A DNA stretch of 64,000 bases from assembly GCA_950295325.1 (NCBI GenBank), contig OX485803.1, positions 38,951,554 through 39,015,553 of the forward strand, written 5' to 3'. Below, piece by piece: positions 55,281-64,000 of this stretch (position 1 is the stretch's first letter; each line of letters begins with the position of its first letter). Source of the stretch: Polytrichum commune (taxonomy: Eukaryota > Streptophyta > Polytrichopsida > Polytrichales > Polytrichaceae). Under the pieces are notes generated by a model. That model had not been told where the DNA came from. It did no database searches and was given only the letters and a program-made list of their open reading frames with translations. The position numbers and the translations under genes are program-made.

Positions 55281-56532
55281 CAGGGTTGTCTATTGTGTCG
55301 TGACGGAGGGTAATCCCGGCATAATGTCGTGCCGTCACGACACGTATCCATCACGACATTATGCCGGATGTTGTCTTTATCCTGACGGACTTGAATTTTA
55401 CCGATTTTTTTGTGTAATTACATTAACCCAATTCGGACACGTAGGATTTACAATGTCCACGTGTGATGACATGTCAGCAAAGTAAAGGTAAAGTGGGGAA
55501 AAATTTACTAGAGCCCGTCCGCCCCCCCCGTCCGCCCCTGTTCCCGACCCCGTCCGCTCCGTTCCCAACCCCGTACGCCCCGTTCCCCCCCGTCCGCCCC
55601 TCCGTCCGCTCCCCCGTCCGCCCCAGTTTTTTTTTTTTTTTCCCCCCCCCCCTTCCCCGTCCGCCCCATTTTTTTTTAAAAATTCCCCCCCCGTCCGCTC
55701 CGTTCCCGACCCCGTCCGCTCCGTTCCCGACCCCGTCCGCTCCGTTCCCGACCCTGTCCGCTCCGTTCCCAACCCCGTACGCCCCGTTCCCCCCCGTCCG
55801 CCCCAGTTTCCCCCCCCCCTTCCCCGTCCGCCCCATTTTTTAAAAAAAAAATTCCTCCCCCCCTCCGTCCGCTCCCGTTCCCCCCTGTCCGCGCCCCGTT
55901 CACCCTCGTCCGCCCCTCCGTCCGCTCCCCCGTCCGCCCCAGTTCCCCCCCCCCTTCCCCATTTGCCCCATTTAAAAAAAAAAAAAAAATCCCCCCCCCC
56001 TCCGTCCGCTCCCGTTCCCCCCCCGTCCGCCCCTCCGTCCGCTCCCCCGTTCGCCCCAGTTTTTTTTTTCCCCCCCCCCCCCTTCCCCGTCCGCCCCATT
56101 TTTTAAAAAAAATAAAAATTTCCCCCCCCCGTCCGCCCCCGTTCCCGACCCCGTCCGCTCCGTTCCCCCCCCCCCGTCCGCCCCCGTTCCCAACCCCGTC
56201 CGCTCCGTTCCCCCCCACCCCCGTCCGCCCCACCCTCGTCCCCCGTCCGCCCCACACCCTCCTTAGTCGTTTTTTACTACTTTGATTTTAACAAAATGGT
56301 AAACAAAATGGCAAAATGATTTACCTGGCGTTAGGCATATCCACAACCACGTCGGCATTTTCTGCCACATAGGACGCCACCTTGGCAAGAAGGTAAGTAT
56401 TTTACCCACCCTAGTCCGTTCCCCCTATGTTGACCCTACGTGGACCCTATTGTGTCGTGACGGAGGGGTCCGTCACGACACGACACGACATGACGGCACG
56501 ACACCGTCATGACGTCGCGATAGACAACCCTG
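55281..56532 (+). mobile_element. Non-autonomous hAT-like element, 1252 bp
   Basis: Terminal inverted repeats CAGGGTTGTCTAT (perfect for 13 bases) are flanked by an exact 8-bp target duplication CAAGGCGC (55273-55280 and 56533-56540), the hAT signature. Sub-terminal parts carry inverted TGTCGTGACGG-type words. The interior (55500-56260) is a GC-rich tandem of CCGTCCGCCCC and GTTCCCGACCC words with poly-T/poly-A breaks and no transposase. It sits inside a coding exon of the MULE gene. Confidence 0.9.
55495..56262 (+). repeat. GC-rich low-complexity tandem repeat inside the hAT-like element
   Basis: Repeats of CCCCGTCCGC and CGTTCCCGACC, with homopolymer C, T and A runs. Long open frames on either strand here (Gly/Arg- or Pro-rich) are artefacts of composition. 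Confidence 0.9.
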
Positions 56533-57092
56533 CAAGGCGCATCAATGAAAGAACGATACTGAGAGGAAGACTTGCGACAACCTTGGCCTGACCAGAATGA
56601 CGAGAGGGACTAACAGGAGGAGTTGTTTCCTTGCGAACTGCTTCTGGAGTCAGCGAAGGTTGGACTGGACTCTCTGATTTTAGGACTTCAACATCGCCGT
56701 TGGAATCATCACTCAACTCATAAATTGTCTGTAGACCGGGCTCAATTTTGACCTTAGACAGCACAGTTATCTCAACGCTAACAGTGGACGACTCCCTAGG
56801 TGTTAGGAGTTCAGTCGAACACTCTAACATAGAATCTGAGACTCCATATACACGATATTTTCCAGGCTTCAGCAACCAGAACGCACCGACGTCATTTTCA
56901 ACTCTAGTATGACGAATTGCATGTGAAACCAGACCGGTATGATCGTCAAAAACCTCTTCTTCGACAAAGACAGTGACCTCACGATACTGAAACCTCAAAC
57001 TTAATGTTGTAGAAGTGACTATAGCATGACCGTTTTCACTTAATGGAAAGAGGACAAGAACAGAAGGAGGATCAGCACGAAGCAGGGCCATA
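56533..57092 (-). CDS. MULE transposase gene, N-terminal exon
   Basis: Likely start is MALLRADPPSVLVLFPLSEN at 57092; an in-frame hydrophobic extension starts at 57184 but is probably intron or leader. It runs through RFQYREVTVFVEEEVFDDHT, a Ser/Pro-rich acidic linker and SLPLSIVLSLMRL at the hAT junction. Removing the element and one copy of its 8-bp duplication would leave the frame open into LGARKRSKSVLSRINFD of the central exon, which shows the hAT-like element hit a continuous exon. Confidence 0.6.
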
Positions 57093-57416
57093 GTATTCCA
57101 CAGAACTCTGACCAAAACAAGTACAATGACCATTGAAATGGCGACAATATATACCAGGAGAGCAATTACAGAGCCAACTCGCAATATATGAACTAGTCAT
57201 GCAGATTAAGCTGAAAGAAGGCTGAAAAACCAATTTTGGACGTAAGTCCGAGACAGGTAAGAAACCGAATAGTATAATCCAATAACATGCATACATTCTA
57301 AACATTGATGAATAAAATATATATTGGCAAATAAGGTCATAAGAATGACGGCCGCCAAGAATAATGTGTAGAGCATGATATAAGCTCGGTAATAATATTA
57401 GAATGCTAAATTGAGA

Positions 57417-57844
57417 TTAATGACGAAGACGCTTATGGGGCCCTTTGCCATTTTTGTCACCGGCATGTTTGTGGCAATGGTCAATCCCTAAACTATGAAC
57501 TGCAGTGCATCCTGCGCAACCGAGTCCCTGACCTTGAGGACGTGGGGCACTCCTTAATAGAGATCTAGAGTAAGTGCCCGGTTTAATAACCCCTACTCTA
57601 GAATAGGCATGAGTCTGTAAAGGAGACTTGTCCTCTATCAGCGTTGCAACATCCGTCTGCAAAGATGGAGTCCGGGGATGTGGACTCTGAACTGCGATCG
57701 CTGGAGTAACTGAGCAGTCAGGGTGGTTTAGTATCTTCATGTTGTTGCCGTCTGCAAAACCGGGGAATGACGACGTCGTGTGGATTTGTGATGAACTAGG
57801 AGCACCTAAAGGAACAAGGCTCGGGAGTCTTGAGTTAGTACCCA
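57417..57844 (-). CDS. Unknown minus-strand gene, first exon
   Basis: Opens MGTNSRLPSLVPLGAPSSSQ and ends HKHAGDKNGKGPHKRLRH. A segment IKPGTYSRSLLRSAPRP resembles LKPRPYSVSLQREVLYQP in the frame at 59416-59787, suggesting a duplicated exon family. Start lies about 55 bases after a TATATAATAC motif on the minus strand. It is divergent from gene R with about 370 bases between starts. No domain recognised. Confidence 0.4.
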
Positions 57845-58216
57845 TTGGAGAAGAATATGATGAAACGAGATGAAGGAATGGGTACAAGCAATCTCGTATT
57901 ATATACACCCAATGTAGGCACCAATGCCTGTATATATGATATCTTGTAGATCAATTAATAGTCAATATTTATTTAGGTAAATGCTGGACAACCTATAACA
58001 TGTAAGAATAGAATGGACTTGAATAATTGTGAATCATTTATGAACACCAAATATCTGACATGGCAGGATTCGATTAGGTATAATAGGTTATAGCGCCGAG
58101 TGATAATTCAAGAATTAGGAGATTAATTATCTATATCCAATGTGAACAAAATGGCGAATATATGTTAATTATGACAGAGTTGACAATGATATATATAAGA
58201 TCTCTTTGCATCAATA
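57845..58216. promoter_or_regulatory. Probable divergent promoter between two genes
   Basis: On the plus strand TATATATAAG (about 58191-58200) precedes the gene R ATG by roughly 20 bases. On the minus strand GTATATAATACG (about 57894-57905) precedes the other gene. The 370-bp AT-rich gap has no other feature. Confidence 0.45.
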
Positions 58217-59415
58217 ATGATAGAGATGAATACTAGGTCGAGAGCGAGAGCAGATCAAGAAGTTAGGAGGAACATTGAAAAGCAGAGGCGTATTGAGAGA
58301 AGGCAAAGGTTAGAATCAAGGGAGAGGATTGGAACGCCGTATAACTTGCGGACAACAATGGGTAGGCGAGGAGTTAAATCTTCCAGGGCCACAGCTAGAG
58401 GATGTGAAGGGGAAAAACCATTTGATGTTTCAGCGGTAGATCCAGTAGTTTTATTTCCTGTATCGGAGGAAGAAAACCAAGTTGACAAAGGGGGAAGTGA
58501 GGTGATGTTTATGTGCTATCATAATTATATTTCTTTAAGTGCAATGATATAATTAACTTTGTGGACAGTAAGTTACAACATTTGAGACCCAAAATATTCC
58601 ATTGCCGTGTGGGCAATATTATCGGCTCACATTTGTTGTTGAATCTGGAATATGACTTCGACTTGGCTTTGACATTTGGAACAGGGCATGACCCAGACAA
58701 AGGAACAACCTGGTGCAGCCTCGACTACCTCAACATCGGATCATACTGAGCAGCAGGTCTGCAAAGATTGTTTCAATTGCTGAATTTGAGGGTTTTTGGT
58801 ATAGGTTAAGGTTTCGCTTTCAATGATAACACTTTATGTGGAGTACAACATACCTACTAAGCACAGGGCATATTTATTGAACAGAGCCTTGCCGAATTCG
58901 ATGAGGACGCTGATGTAGTTGATTTATGCGAAGCCAGCATGGACAACAACGAGCATCAATTCGGGGAAGAGGTACGATGTCAAACCATAAACCAAAATCT
59001 GCCGTCTTTCTCGAATGTGGTTGAATGGTGTAGACTCGTATAAGGGCAAAGATGAATTTTGGCTTATGGGTTTGATTTGGTATGTGCTGAGTTCAACATT
59101 GCAGCTTGTTTAGGGGCATTCGGGTCCGAACCCAGTCTGCAAACATTACAGTTTGATAGGGTTAGTCGGGGATGTGGATACCCATTTTACTGACAGAGCT
59201 CGACGCTTACTGGTAGTAGGGTAACAACCGGGGAGGTAGAAAGCGCCGCTTCTAGCATGGATTCTGACTTAGAGGCATTCAATCATAATCCTACACATGG
59301 TAGCTTCCCGACACTGGCTTTTCAACCAAGCGCAATGACCAATTATATGAATCAACGGTTACTCTCGTACCTTAGTTGAATTACTATTGCAGCACCGCGC
59401 ATCAGTAGGGTAAAA

Positions 59416-59426
59416 CTAACCTGTCA

Positions 59427-59457
<31 letters not shown>

Positions 59458-59497
59458 ATTGGTGGGGAACAATCCAACACTTGGTGAATTCTGCTCG

Positions 59498-59532
<35 letters not shown>

Positions 59533-59787
59533 CGTTGCTATGAACGCTTGGTCGCCGCTTGCCGTCTGTGTGGCAGGCTCGATGTCTGTCTCTTTCAAGT
59601 TAGGTTGATAGAGTACTTCTCTCTGTAAAGAAACAGAGTAGGGTCTTGGCTTCAACCTGCCAATTTTGAATCTTGTCTGAAACGCGGATTGGAGACGCAG
59701 AGGAGGTTGGGCCGGCAGAGTCGGTTGTGGGGATTCTCTACAGTCTAAACTATGTTGGAATAGGTGAGTTTGGGGGGGGACCATCAA
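59416..59787 (-). CDS. Unknown minus-strand exon within the gene R intron
   Basis: Reads FKIGRLKPRPYSVSLQREVL...NRERELGLDRRVTG and ends at a donor-like ACAG|GTTAGT (about 59420). It resembles part of the frame at 57417-57844. It may be an exon of an antisense gene or a decayed duplicate; the start is uncertain. Confidence 0.3.
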
Positions 59788-59789
59788 TT

Positions 59790-60505
59790 GTTTGACTTTC
59801 AGTTTGATATCAGTCTTGTTTCAGGTTGTATGATTGATAGGCTTCTGATTAAGGGGGGGGTTTTAAAGTTAGTGCTTTTGGTTATATTTCTAAGTTCTTT
59901 CATCAAGCTTGAAGCCTTCATTATGTACATTAGGGCCCGAGCATCATTTTTTTGCCTTTTAGTTTGATATCAGTCTTGTTTCAGGTTGTAGGATTGAAAG
60001 GTTTCTGATTTAAGGGGGGGTTAGGGTGAGTACTTTTGGTTATATTTCTAAGTTTTTTCATCAAGCTTGAAGCCTTCATTATGTACATTAGGGCCCGAGC
60101 ATCATTTTTTTGCCTTTCAGTTTGATATCAGTCTTGTTTCAGGTTGTAGGATTGAAAGGTTTCTGATTTAAGGGGGGGTTAGGGTGAGTACTTTTGGTTT
60201 TATTTCTAAGTTTTTTCATCAAGCTTGAAGCCTTCATTATGTACATTAGGGCCCGAGCATCATTTTTTTGCCTTTCAGTTTGATATCAGTCTTGTTTCAG
60301 GTTGTAGGATTGATAGGTTTCTGATTAAGGGGGGTTTTAAAGTGAGTGCTTTTGGTTTTATTTCTAAGTTCTTTCATCAAGCTTGAAGCCTTCATTATGT
60401 ACATTAGGGCCCGAGCATCATTTTTTTGCCTTTCAGTTTGATATCAGTCTTGTTTCAGGTTGTAGGATTGAAAGGTTTCTGATTTAGGGGGGGGTTAGGG
60501 TGAGT
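59790..60505 (+). repeat. About 160-bp tandem repeat, 5 copies
   Basis: The word AGTTTGATATCAGTCTTG occurs at about 59801, 59961, 60121, 60278 and 60436, a period of 157-160. Units also share TTCATCAAGCTTGAAGCC and TACATTAGGGCCCGAGCATC. Lies in the gene R intron. Confidence 0.9.
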
Positions 60506-61005
60506 GTTTTTGGCATCACTTTGATAGGCCATATCTCTTAGTCATTTCATTCCCTTGCTTTGAGATTTTGTGACCTTTTAGGTGCTTATGTTAGCTTTCT
60601 AGGGATGTATGGATCTCTCCATTTGAAGTTTTCAAGTAGAAGTTATGGACATTTGAACGCAGGGTGGTCATGCTGGAATGGTATGTCGTTGACGGCATCA
60701 CTTTGATAGGCCACATCTCCTAGTCATTTATTTCCCTTGCTTTGAGACTTTGTGACCTTTTAATTGCTGATGTTAGCTTTCTAGGGATGTATGGATCTCC
60801 TCATTTGAAGTTTTCAAGTAGAACTTATGGACATTTGAACGCAGGGTGGTCATGCTGGAATGGTATGCCGTTGACGACATCACTTTGATAGGCCACATCT
60901 CCTAGTCATTTCTTTCCCTTGCTCTGAGACTTTGTGACCTTTTAGTTGTTGATGTTAGCTTTCTAGAGATGTATGTATCTCCTCATTTGAAGTTTTCATT
61001 TTGAA
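60506..61005 (+). repeat. About 184-bp tandem repeat, about 2.7 copies
   Basis: GGCATCACTTTGATAGGCC-type words recur near 60511, 60695 and 60878. Units share GAGA-TTTGTGACCTTTTA and CTAGGGATGTATGGATCT. It directly follows the 160-bp array, upstream of the ParB-like exon. Confidence 0.85.
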
Positions 61006-61616
61006 GTTTTGAAGTATCCATTTGAACTTTATAATACCATTCATTTTCAAATACTGGGCCTGCTGTGCATTATAAATTTGGTGTTGTTTGGGTAAAGTTG
61101 TAATTTTTTGCATTAAGTTGGGAGCTTTCACTAACTTTCTAGTACCTTTAATTTTTAAACATTGCTTCTGGTGGAACTTGAATCGGTTGTAGTGACACTT
61201 AATGCAATATTTGGGCGACTTGAAGATAGTTATTGAGTCTTTAGCCACTCTACTTGAACAGGAGGCAGCAACAGCTTGTCCACGTGATTCACCAGTTCAA
61301 CCTTCGGTTGTCGCTATTGCGGACACAGATATGGAGGACGAAGGAGGAAAAGACCAGGAAGAGTCCCACAACGACGATGAGTCGTTTGGAGATGACGAGG
61401 ACGAGATTCGAACCAGGCAAAAATTAAACTCCGTTGCCACCATTTCCAGCCTGAGATTCCAGCCAATTTCAGTTTCACGCTTTTCGATTCCACTTTGCAG
61501 GTTGGTTGCCATGCCTTTGGTGAGGCCGACCCTCCAGAGTGATCTCGATAAGCTTGAACAAGAGTTTGTTCATGGCTATCGTGACGGGGCTGCAGTGTTC
61601 TACGTTACATTGATCT

Positions 61617-61740
61617 CGGGGGTTTTATTTTTATTTTTTTGGTGCTTGAAAATGGCCTGTCTACACATTGTAAGGTTGAGAATGAGTTAATATGGCCAAA
61701 AATTGCAGGTGGGTCATATACTCGGACCCCTTAATGCACT
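61617..61740 (-). repeat. Fragment of the 233-bp repeat, inverted
   Basis: On the minus strand this reads GGGGTCCGAGTATATGACCC, then CATATTAACTCATTCTCAACC, then the A-rich tract and CCCCGAG, as in the array at 4130-6625. One edge lies exactly at the palindrome arm, and it replaces the rest of the ParB-like exon of gene R. Confidence 0.85.
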
Positions 61741-62901
61741 GCACCCAGGGTTACAACGAGTATGCACTATTATTCTAAAAGCGAATTCTATGCACTTTCG
61801 TGTTGATTCTTAATTACTTATTGTGATGGGAAAAAGGTCGCCTGTGTAGTTCTCCTTATTGTGAAGTTTTCTCACAGATCCAAACTTGGGACTGCACCGT
61901 TCCTGATAATCACATCATAAGTCCTAAGATTAGATCATATTCAAGTACAAAATTTTATTAAATAAATATTTTATTTATTTATTATCATATCATTTTATTA
62001 TATAATAATATAAGGTACTAATCTCACGTAAGGTACGAGGTTTAGGCCTTAATACCTTTGTGAATTCGATTATATTCTTATTAACATAGTATCCACAAGA
62101 TCATCTAAAGTTCTGTTGAGACAAAGTAGGTAGTAACCAGCAATCGGCAATAGTATCCTCTGCCACTAAACTGATCTCTCTTTATAGCCTCTCATCGCTT
62201 CCCACATCTTTGTATCGGAGTGGCAGTATCAGATGATAATATCAGAGTGCAAGCAGAGCTTGATAACAGATAGATGTGAAAAAAACTTTTATCCATTAGA
62301 AAACAGATACTCTAGTGATTCTCGTAAATATAAGGCATTATAAGTGTTGTCATGTCCAACCCTGGCCACGTGGGATACTTTACATGTATGAACTCTATAA
62401 ATTCCTTAAACAAAACTTATATTTTCAACCGGATGCAACTCAACAAAACTTCTTAAAGTTTCTATCATATATAGACTAATACATGACACTTGACATCTTC
62501 CAGTTGTAGATTCAACCATACCCTTATCCATTCTAAAAAATAAGCTCAAAAGACATTGATTTGATCTCAAAAGGAAATCCAAATTTAACAATCCATTGTA
62601 TACGATGGTTTTTCTTCCTGTCTTTCGTTTTTTTTCAAAAATGATATCGTGAATCTTACCAGTCATTATAATATCATTAAATTATGTAATAATATGATTA
62701 ATGAATAGAATAATATTATTTTCACTAAAAATAAAAAAATTTATAACATGACTTATAAATCTTATTAAATATTATGAAATAGTATTATGTTGCACGCTTC
62801 TAGCAATTTGGATTTTAAATCCTTCTAATCTAAATCACTTCAATGAAAATTTTTATTGCATGTTATTAGTGCATTTATTATCTGTTGATTTTATCACGCA
62901 T
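61741..62901. other. AT-rich non-coding DNA
   Basis: Nothing with coding character was found. Very AT-rich around 61940-62000 and 62680-62770. No tRNA-like or repeat structure recognised. Confidence 0.5.
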
Positions 62902-62954
62902 TGTTAGGGACATAGTTTTGGAACCTTTTAAGGACAAATTTCTATAAAGTTCTA

Positions 62955-63110
62955 GAAACAATTCTTTAGAATATTCTAGAATGAATTTTTTAGAACTTTC
63001 TAGAACATTCTAGAAACAAACTTCTACAACCTTCTAGAAACCTCCAATGGGAGTTGGTAGAACATTCTCTAGAAGCTTACGAGCTGACTCTAGAAGTATA
63101 TATAAGAATC
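62955..63110 (+). promoter_or_regulatory. Heat-shock-element cluster and TATA box
   Basis: A perfect four-unit element (TTCtaGAAcaTTCtaGAA) lies at 62998-63015 and a perfect three-unit element (GAAtaTTCtaGAA) at 62969-62981. Further TTCtaGAA pairs are near 62950, 63031 and 63067. A TATATATAAG box is at 63097-63106. The spacing matches the nGAAn alternation bound by heat-shock factors. Confidence 0.7.
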
Positions 63111-63194
63111 GAGGCTGAAGAGTTCTTCAATCTCGACAACGCACTCCTTAGGACTCTAATCCACCTCTCTGGGTGTTGATCGTGTACTCTTCTT

Positions 63195-63758
63195 ATGAAT
63201 CCAAGTTTCCTAGTGGTTCTTGTGTATTACGACACACATGCCAATTACGAAACCACGAAAAAAATCTCAAATCATAAAACGACCTACATCTTAACCATAA
63301 TGTGGTTACAATACGTGTGTGAGAATTGGTACCTAATACTTATGATACTATTTAACCTCAATTGGTACTTACTACAATGTAATTCATCCATTCATTCATC
63401 AAACAACCATTTGACAAGAAAAGTTACAAAATCCGTGAAACCACAAAATAATTACATAAATCTTCAGGAAAGGATACCAGGCACGTTAAAATTATTGTCA
63501 AAATCTGCATTAAAGTCCAATTTAAATTTTATTAGAAGGGTCTGCGCAAGACAGACCCCAAACAAGGAGGAGACATTGCACAAGGTAGCGTCTTCCTTGG
63601 CATATACCGGTACAAAACAAATACCACAAGTCAGCCACATCAGATTATACCAGGGTTATAACAGCCAACAAGGACGGCCACATAAGTTCGAGAACTCCAA
63701 CCATATTAACAAACCTCATCATGATCAATACAAGGGCAACCAGCCTAACAAAATGTGA
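63195..63758 (+). CDS. Frame of the second retroelement, hydrophobic N-terminal part
   Basis: Opens MNPSFLVVLVYYDTHANYET. One likely membrane helix (ENWYLILMILFNLNWYLLQ) is followed by a basic, Asn/His/Gln-rich stretch ending HHDQYKGNQPNKM. Comparable in layout to the gypsy frame around 48190-48560 (LWSIIYALFIIRILYYS, then basic stretch). No known domain; part of a fossil. Confidence 0.4.
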   Translation: MNPSFLVVLVYYDTHANYETTKKISNHKTTYILTIMWLQYVCENWYLILMILFNLNWYLLQCNSSIHSSNNHLTRKVTKSVKPQNNYINLQERIPGTLKLLSKSALKSNLNFIRRVCARQTPNKEETLHKVASSLAYTGTKQIPQVSHIRLYQGYNSQQGRPHKFENSNHINKPHHDQYKGNQPNKM

Positions 63759-63834
63759 TCTTAGGGTTAAACTGATTCATAATCCAAAACCTACAGCAGC
63801 AAGTCCATCATAGTATGCACAAACAATTTGGAGA

Positions 63835-64000
63835 AGCTGAGGCAGCAAGTGAGTTTAGAGACAAACTTTGCACATATTCCACCATGAGAACTCCAAGCAA
63901 GGAGAAAGGGAAGGCACCTCAGATGAGAGGAATTGAGGATGTAGTCTTCAGTACAGAGATGGCCGCCTTAGATTTTGAACCGACTCGGGAGGAGAAGATT
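63835..64000 (+). CDS. Plant-transposon-like domain, N-terminal edge only
   Basis: The open frame running off the window reads TPSKEKGKAPQMRGIEDVVF followed by STEMAALDFEPTREEKI. It aligns with KEKGKATLTRSIADITFSTD and MGALDYDPSREEETF in the gypsy extra domain at about 48980-49090. Part of the element starting at 62902. Confidence 0.55.

Larger units (their letters stand above)
58217..61616 (+). pseudogene. Gene R: ParB/Srx-like family gene, truncated
   Basis: Plus-strand multi-exon gene. Exon 1 (58217 to about 58498) is basic, MIEMNTRSRARADQEVRRNI, then MGRRGVKSSRATARG. Short exons with good splice sites follow: 58685-58756 (MTQTKEQPGAAST), 58885-58971 (SLAEFDEDADVVDLCEASMD), 59197-59357 (EVESAASSMDSDLEAFNHNP). 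A long intron (59358 to about 61215) holds two tandem-repeat blocks. The last exon has an acidic run (MEDEGGKDQEE...GDDEDE) and RFSIPLCRLVAMPLVRPTL, DLDKLEQEFVHGYRDGAAVF, clearly homologous to the gene L block RLFIPLCRMMSLPVVRPFL...DGYTEGCCFF. It breaks off before the GNHR motif, where a fragment of the 233-bp repeat begins. Confidence 0.5.
62902..64000 (+). mobile_element. Start of a second retroelement (LTR-like), cut by the window edge
   Basis: It begins TGTTAGGGACAT, an LTR-like start, followed by a promoter with heat-shock-element-like motifs and a TATA box. A frame (63195-63758) has a hydrophobic ENWYLILMILFNLNWYLLQ segment and resembles the region before the extra domain of the gypsy element (48150-48640). 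Near the edge GIEDVVFSTEMAALDFEPTR matches SIADITFSTDMGALDYDPSR of that element. Boundaries of the LTR are not fixed; the element is partial here. Confidence 0.5.

Noticed and set aside
55398-56257. Gly/Arg-rich or Pro-rich open frames
   Set aside because: Produced by the GC-rich tandem inside the hAT-like element; no amino-acid pattern beyond the repeat.

Overview
The window is eukaryotic nuclear DNA, most likely from a streptophyte. A charophyte alga such as Chara is my best guess, from remembered resemblance of several gene families rather than any search. Supporting signs are spliceosomal introns, plant-type telomere-like motifs (CCCTAAA runs near 15.1 and 15.35 kb), a plant-style Ty3/gypsy element, a protein domain resembling the 'putative plant transposon protein' family, and MULE, hAT and pogo-type DNA transposons. 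I see no convincing single-copy housekeeping gene. The window reads as nested mobile elements plus repeat-associated genes.

Layout. 1-0.83 kb: end of an LTR-like unit (family U). 0.83-7.4 kb: a minus-strand multi-exon gene (gene L) with a ParB/sulfiredoxin-like domain. Its large intron and 3' flank hold a 233-bp tandem array in which every unit carries a long perfect palindrome. 8.15-10.8 kb: three more U copies. 10.8-12.9 kb: a decayed minus-strand DUF7869-like transposase gene (gene 1). 13.0-13.9 kb: a cluster of palindromes with core ACGGACGCGCGTCCGT. 16.06-20.18 and 21.03-22.95 kb: two LTR-like insertions (A, B) with 5-bp target duplications. 23.3-31.7 kb: gene 2, plus strand, predicted to fuse a ParB-like domain to a DNA-methyltransferase-like domain. 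Its introns carry the same ACGGACGCGCGTCCGT palindromes, and its last exon is interrupted by another U copy. 32.1-33.8 kb: an FCP1/NIF-type phosphatase-like gene and an unknown two-exon gene. 35.8-51.3 kb: a broken gypsy element with repeatedly duplicated modules. 51.6-57.1 kb: a pogo-like fragment and a MULE transposase gene interrupted by a hAT-like element with a clean 8-bp target duplication. 57.4-61.7 kb: a divergent gene pair, one of which (gene R) is a second gene L relative, cut off at a fragment of the 233-bp repeat. 62.9-64.0 kb: the start of another retroelement, with heat-shock-element-like promoter motifs.

Main idea. Three separate genes (L, 2 and R) seem to encode ParB/Srx-fold domains with a GNHR- or GQHS-like signature. 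Two of them sit with, and carry in their introns, large sets of 22-bp perfect palindromes that differ between the two genes. Bacterial ParB proteins bind palindromic parS sites, and ParB-DNA methylase fusions occur in phages and bacteria. A ParB-like protein paired with its own palindromic sites in a eukaryotic mobile element is therefore a testable hypothesis. It rests on reading motifs by eye and needs profile searches.
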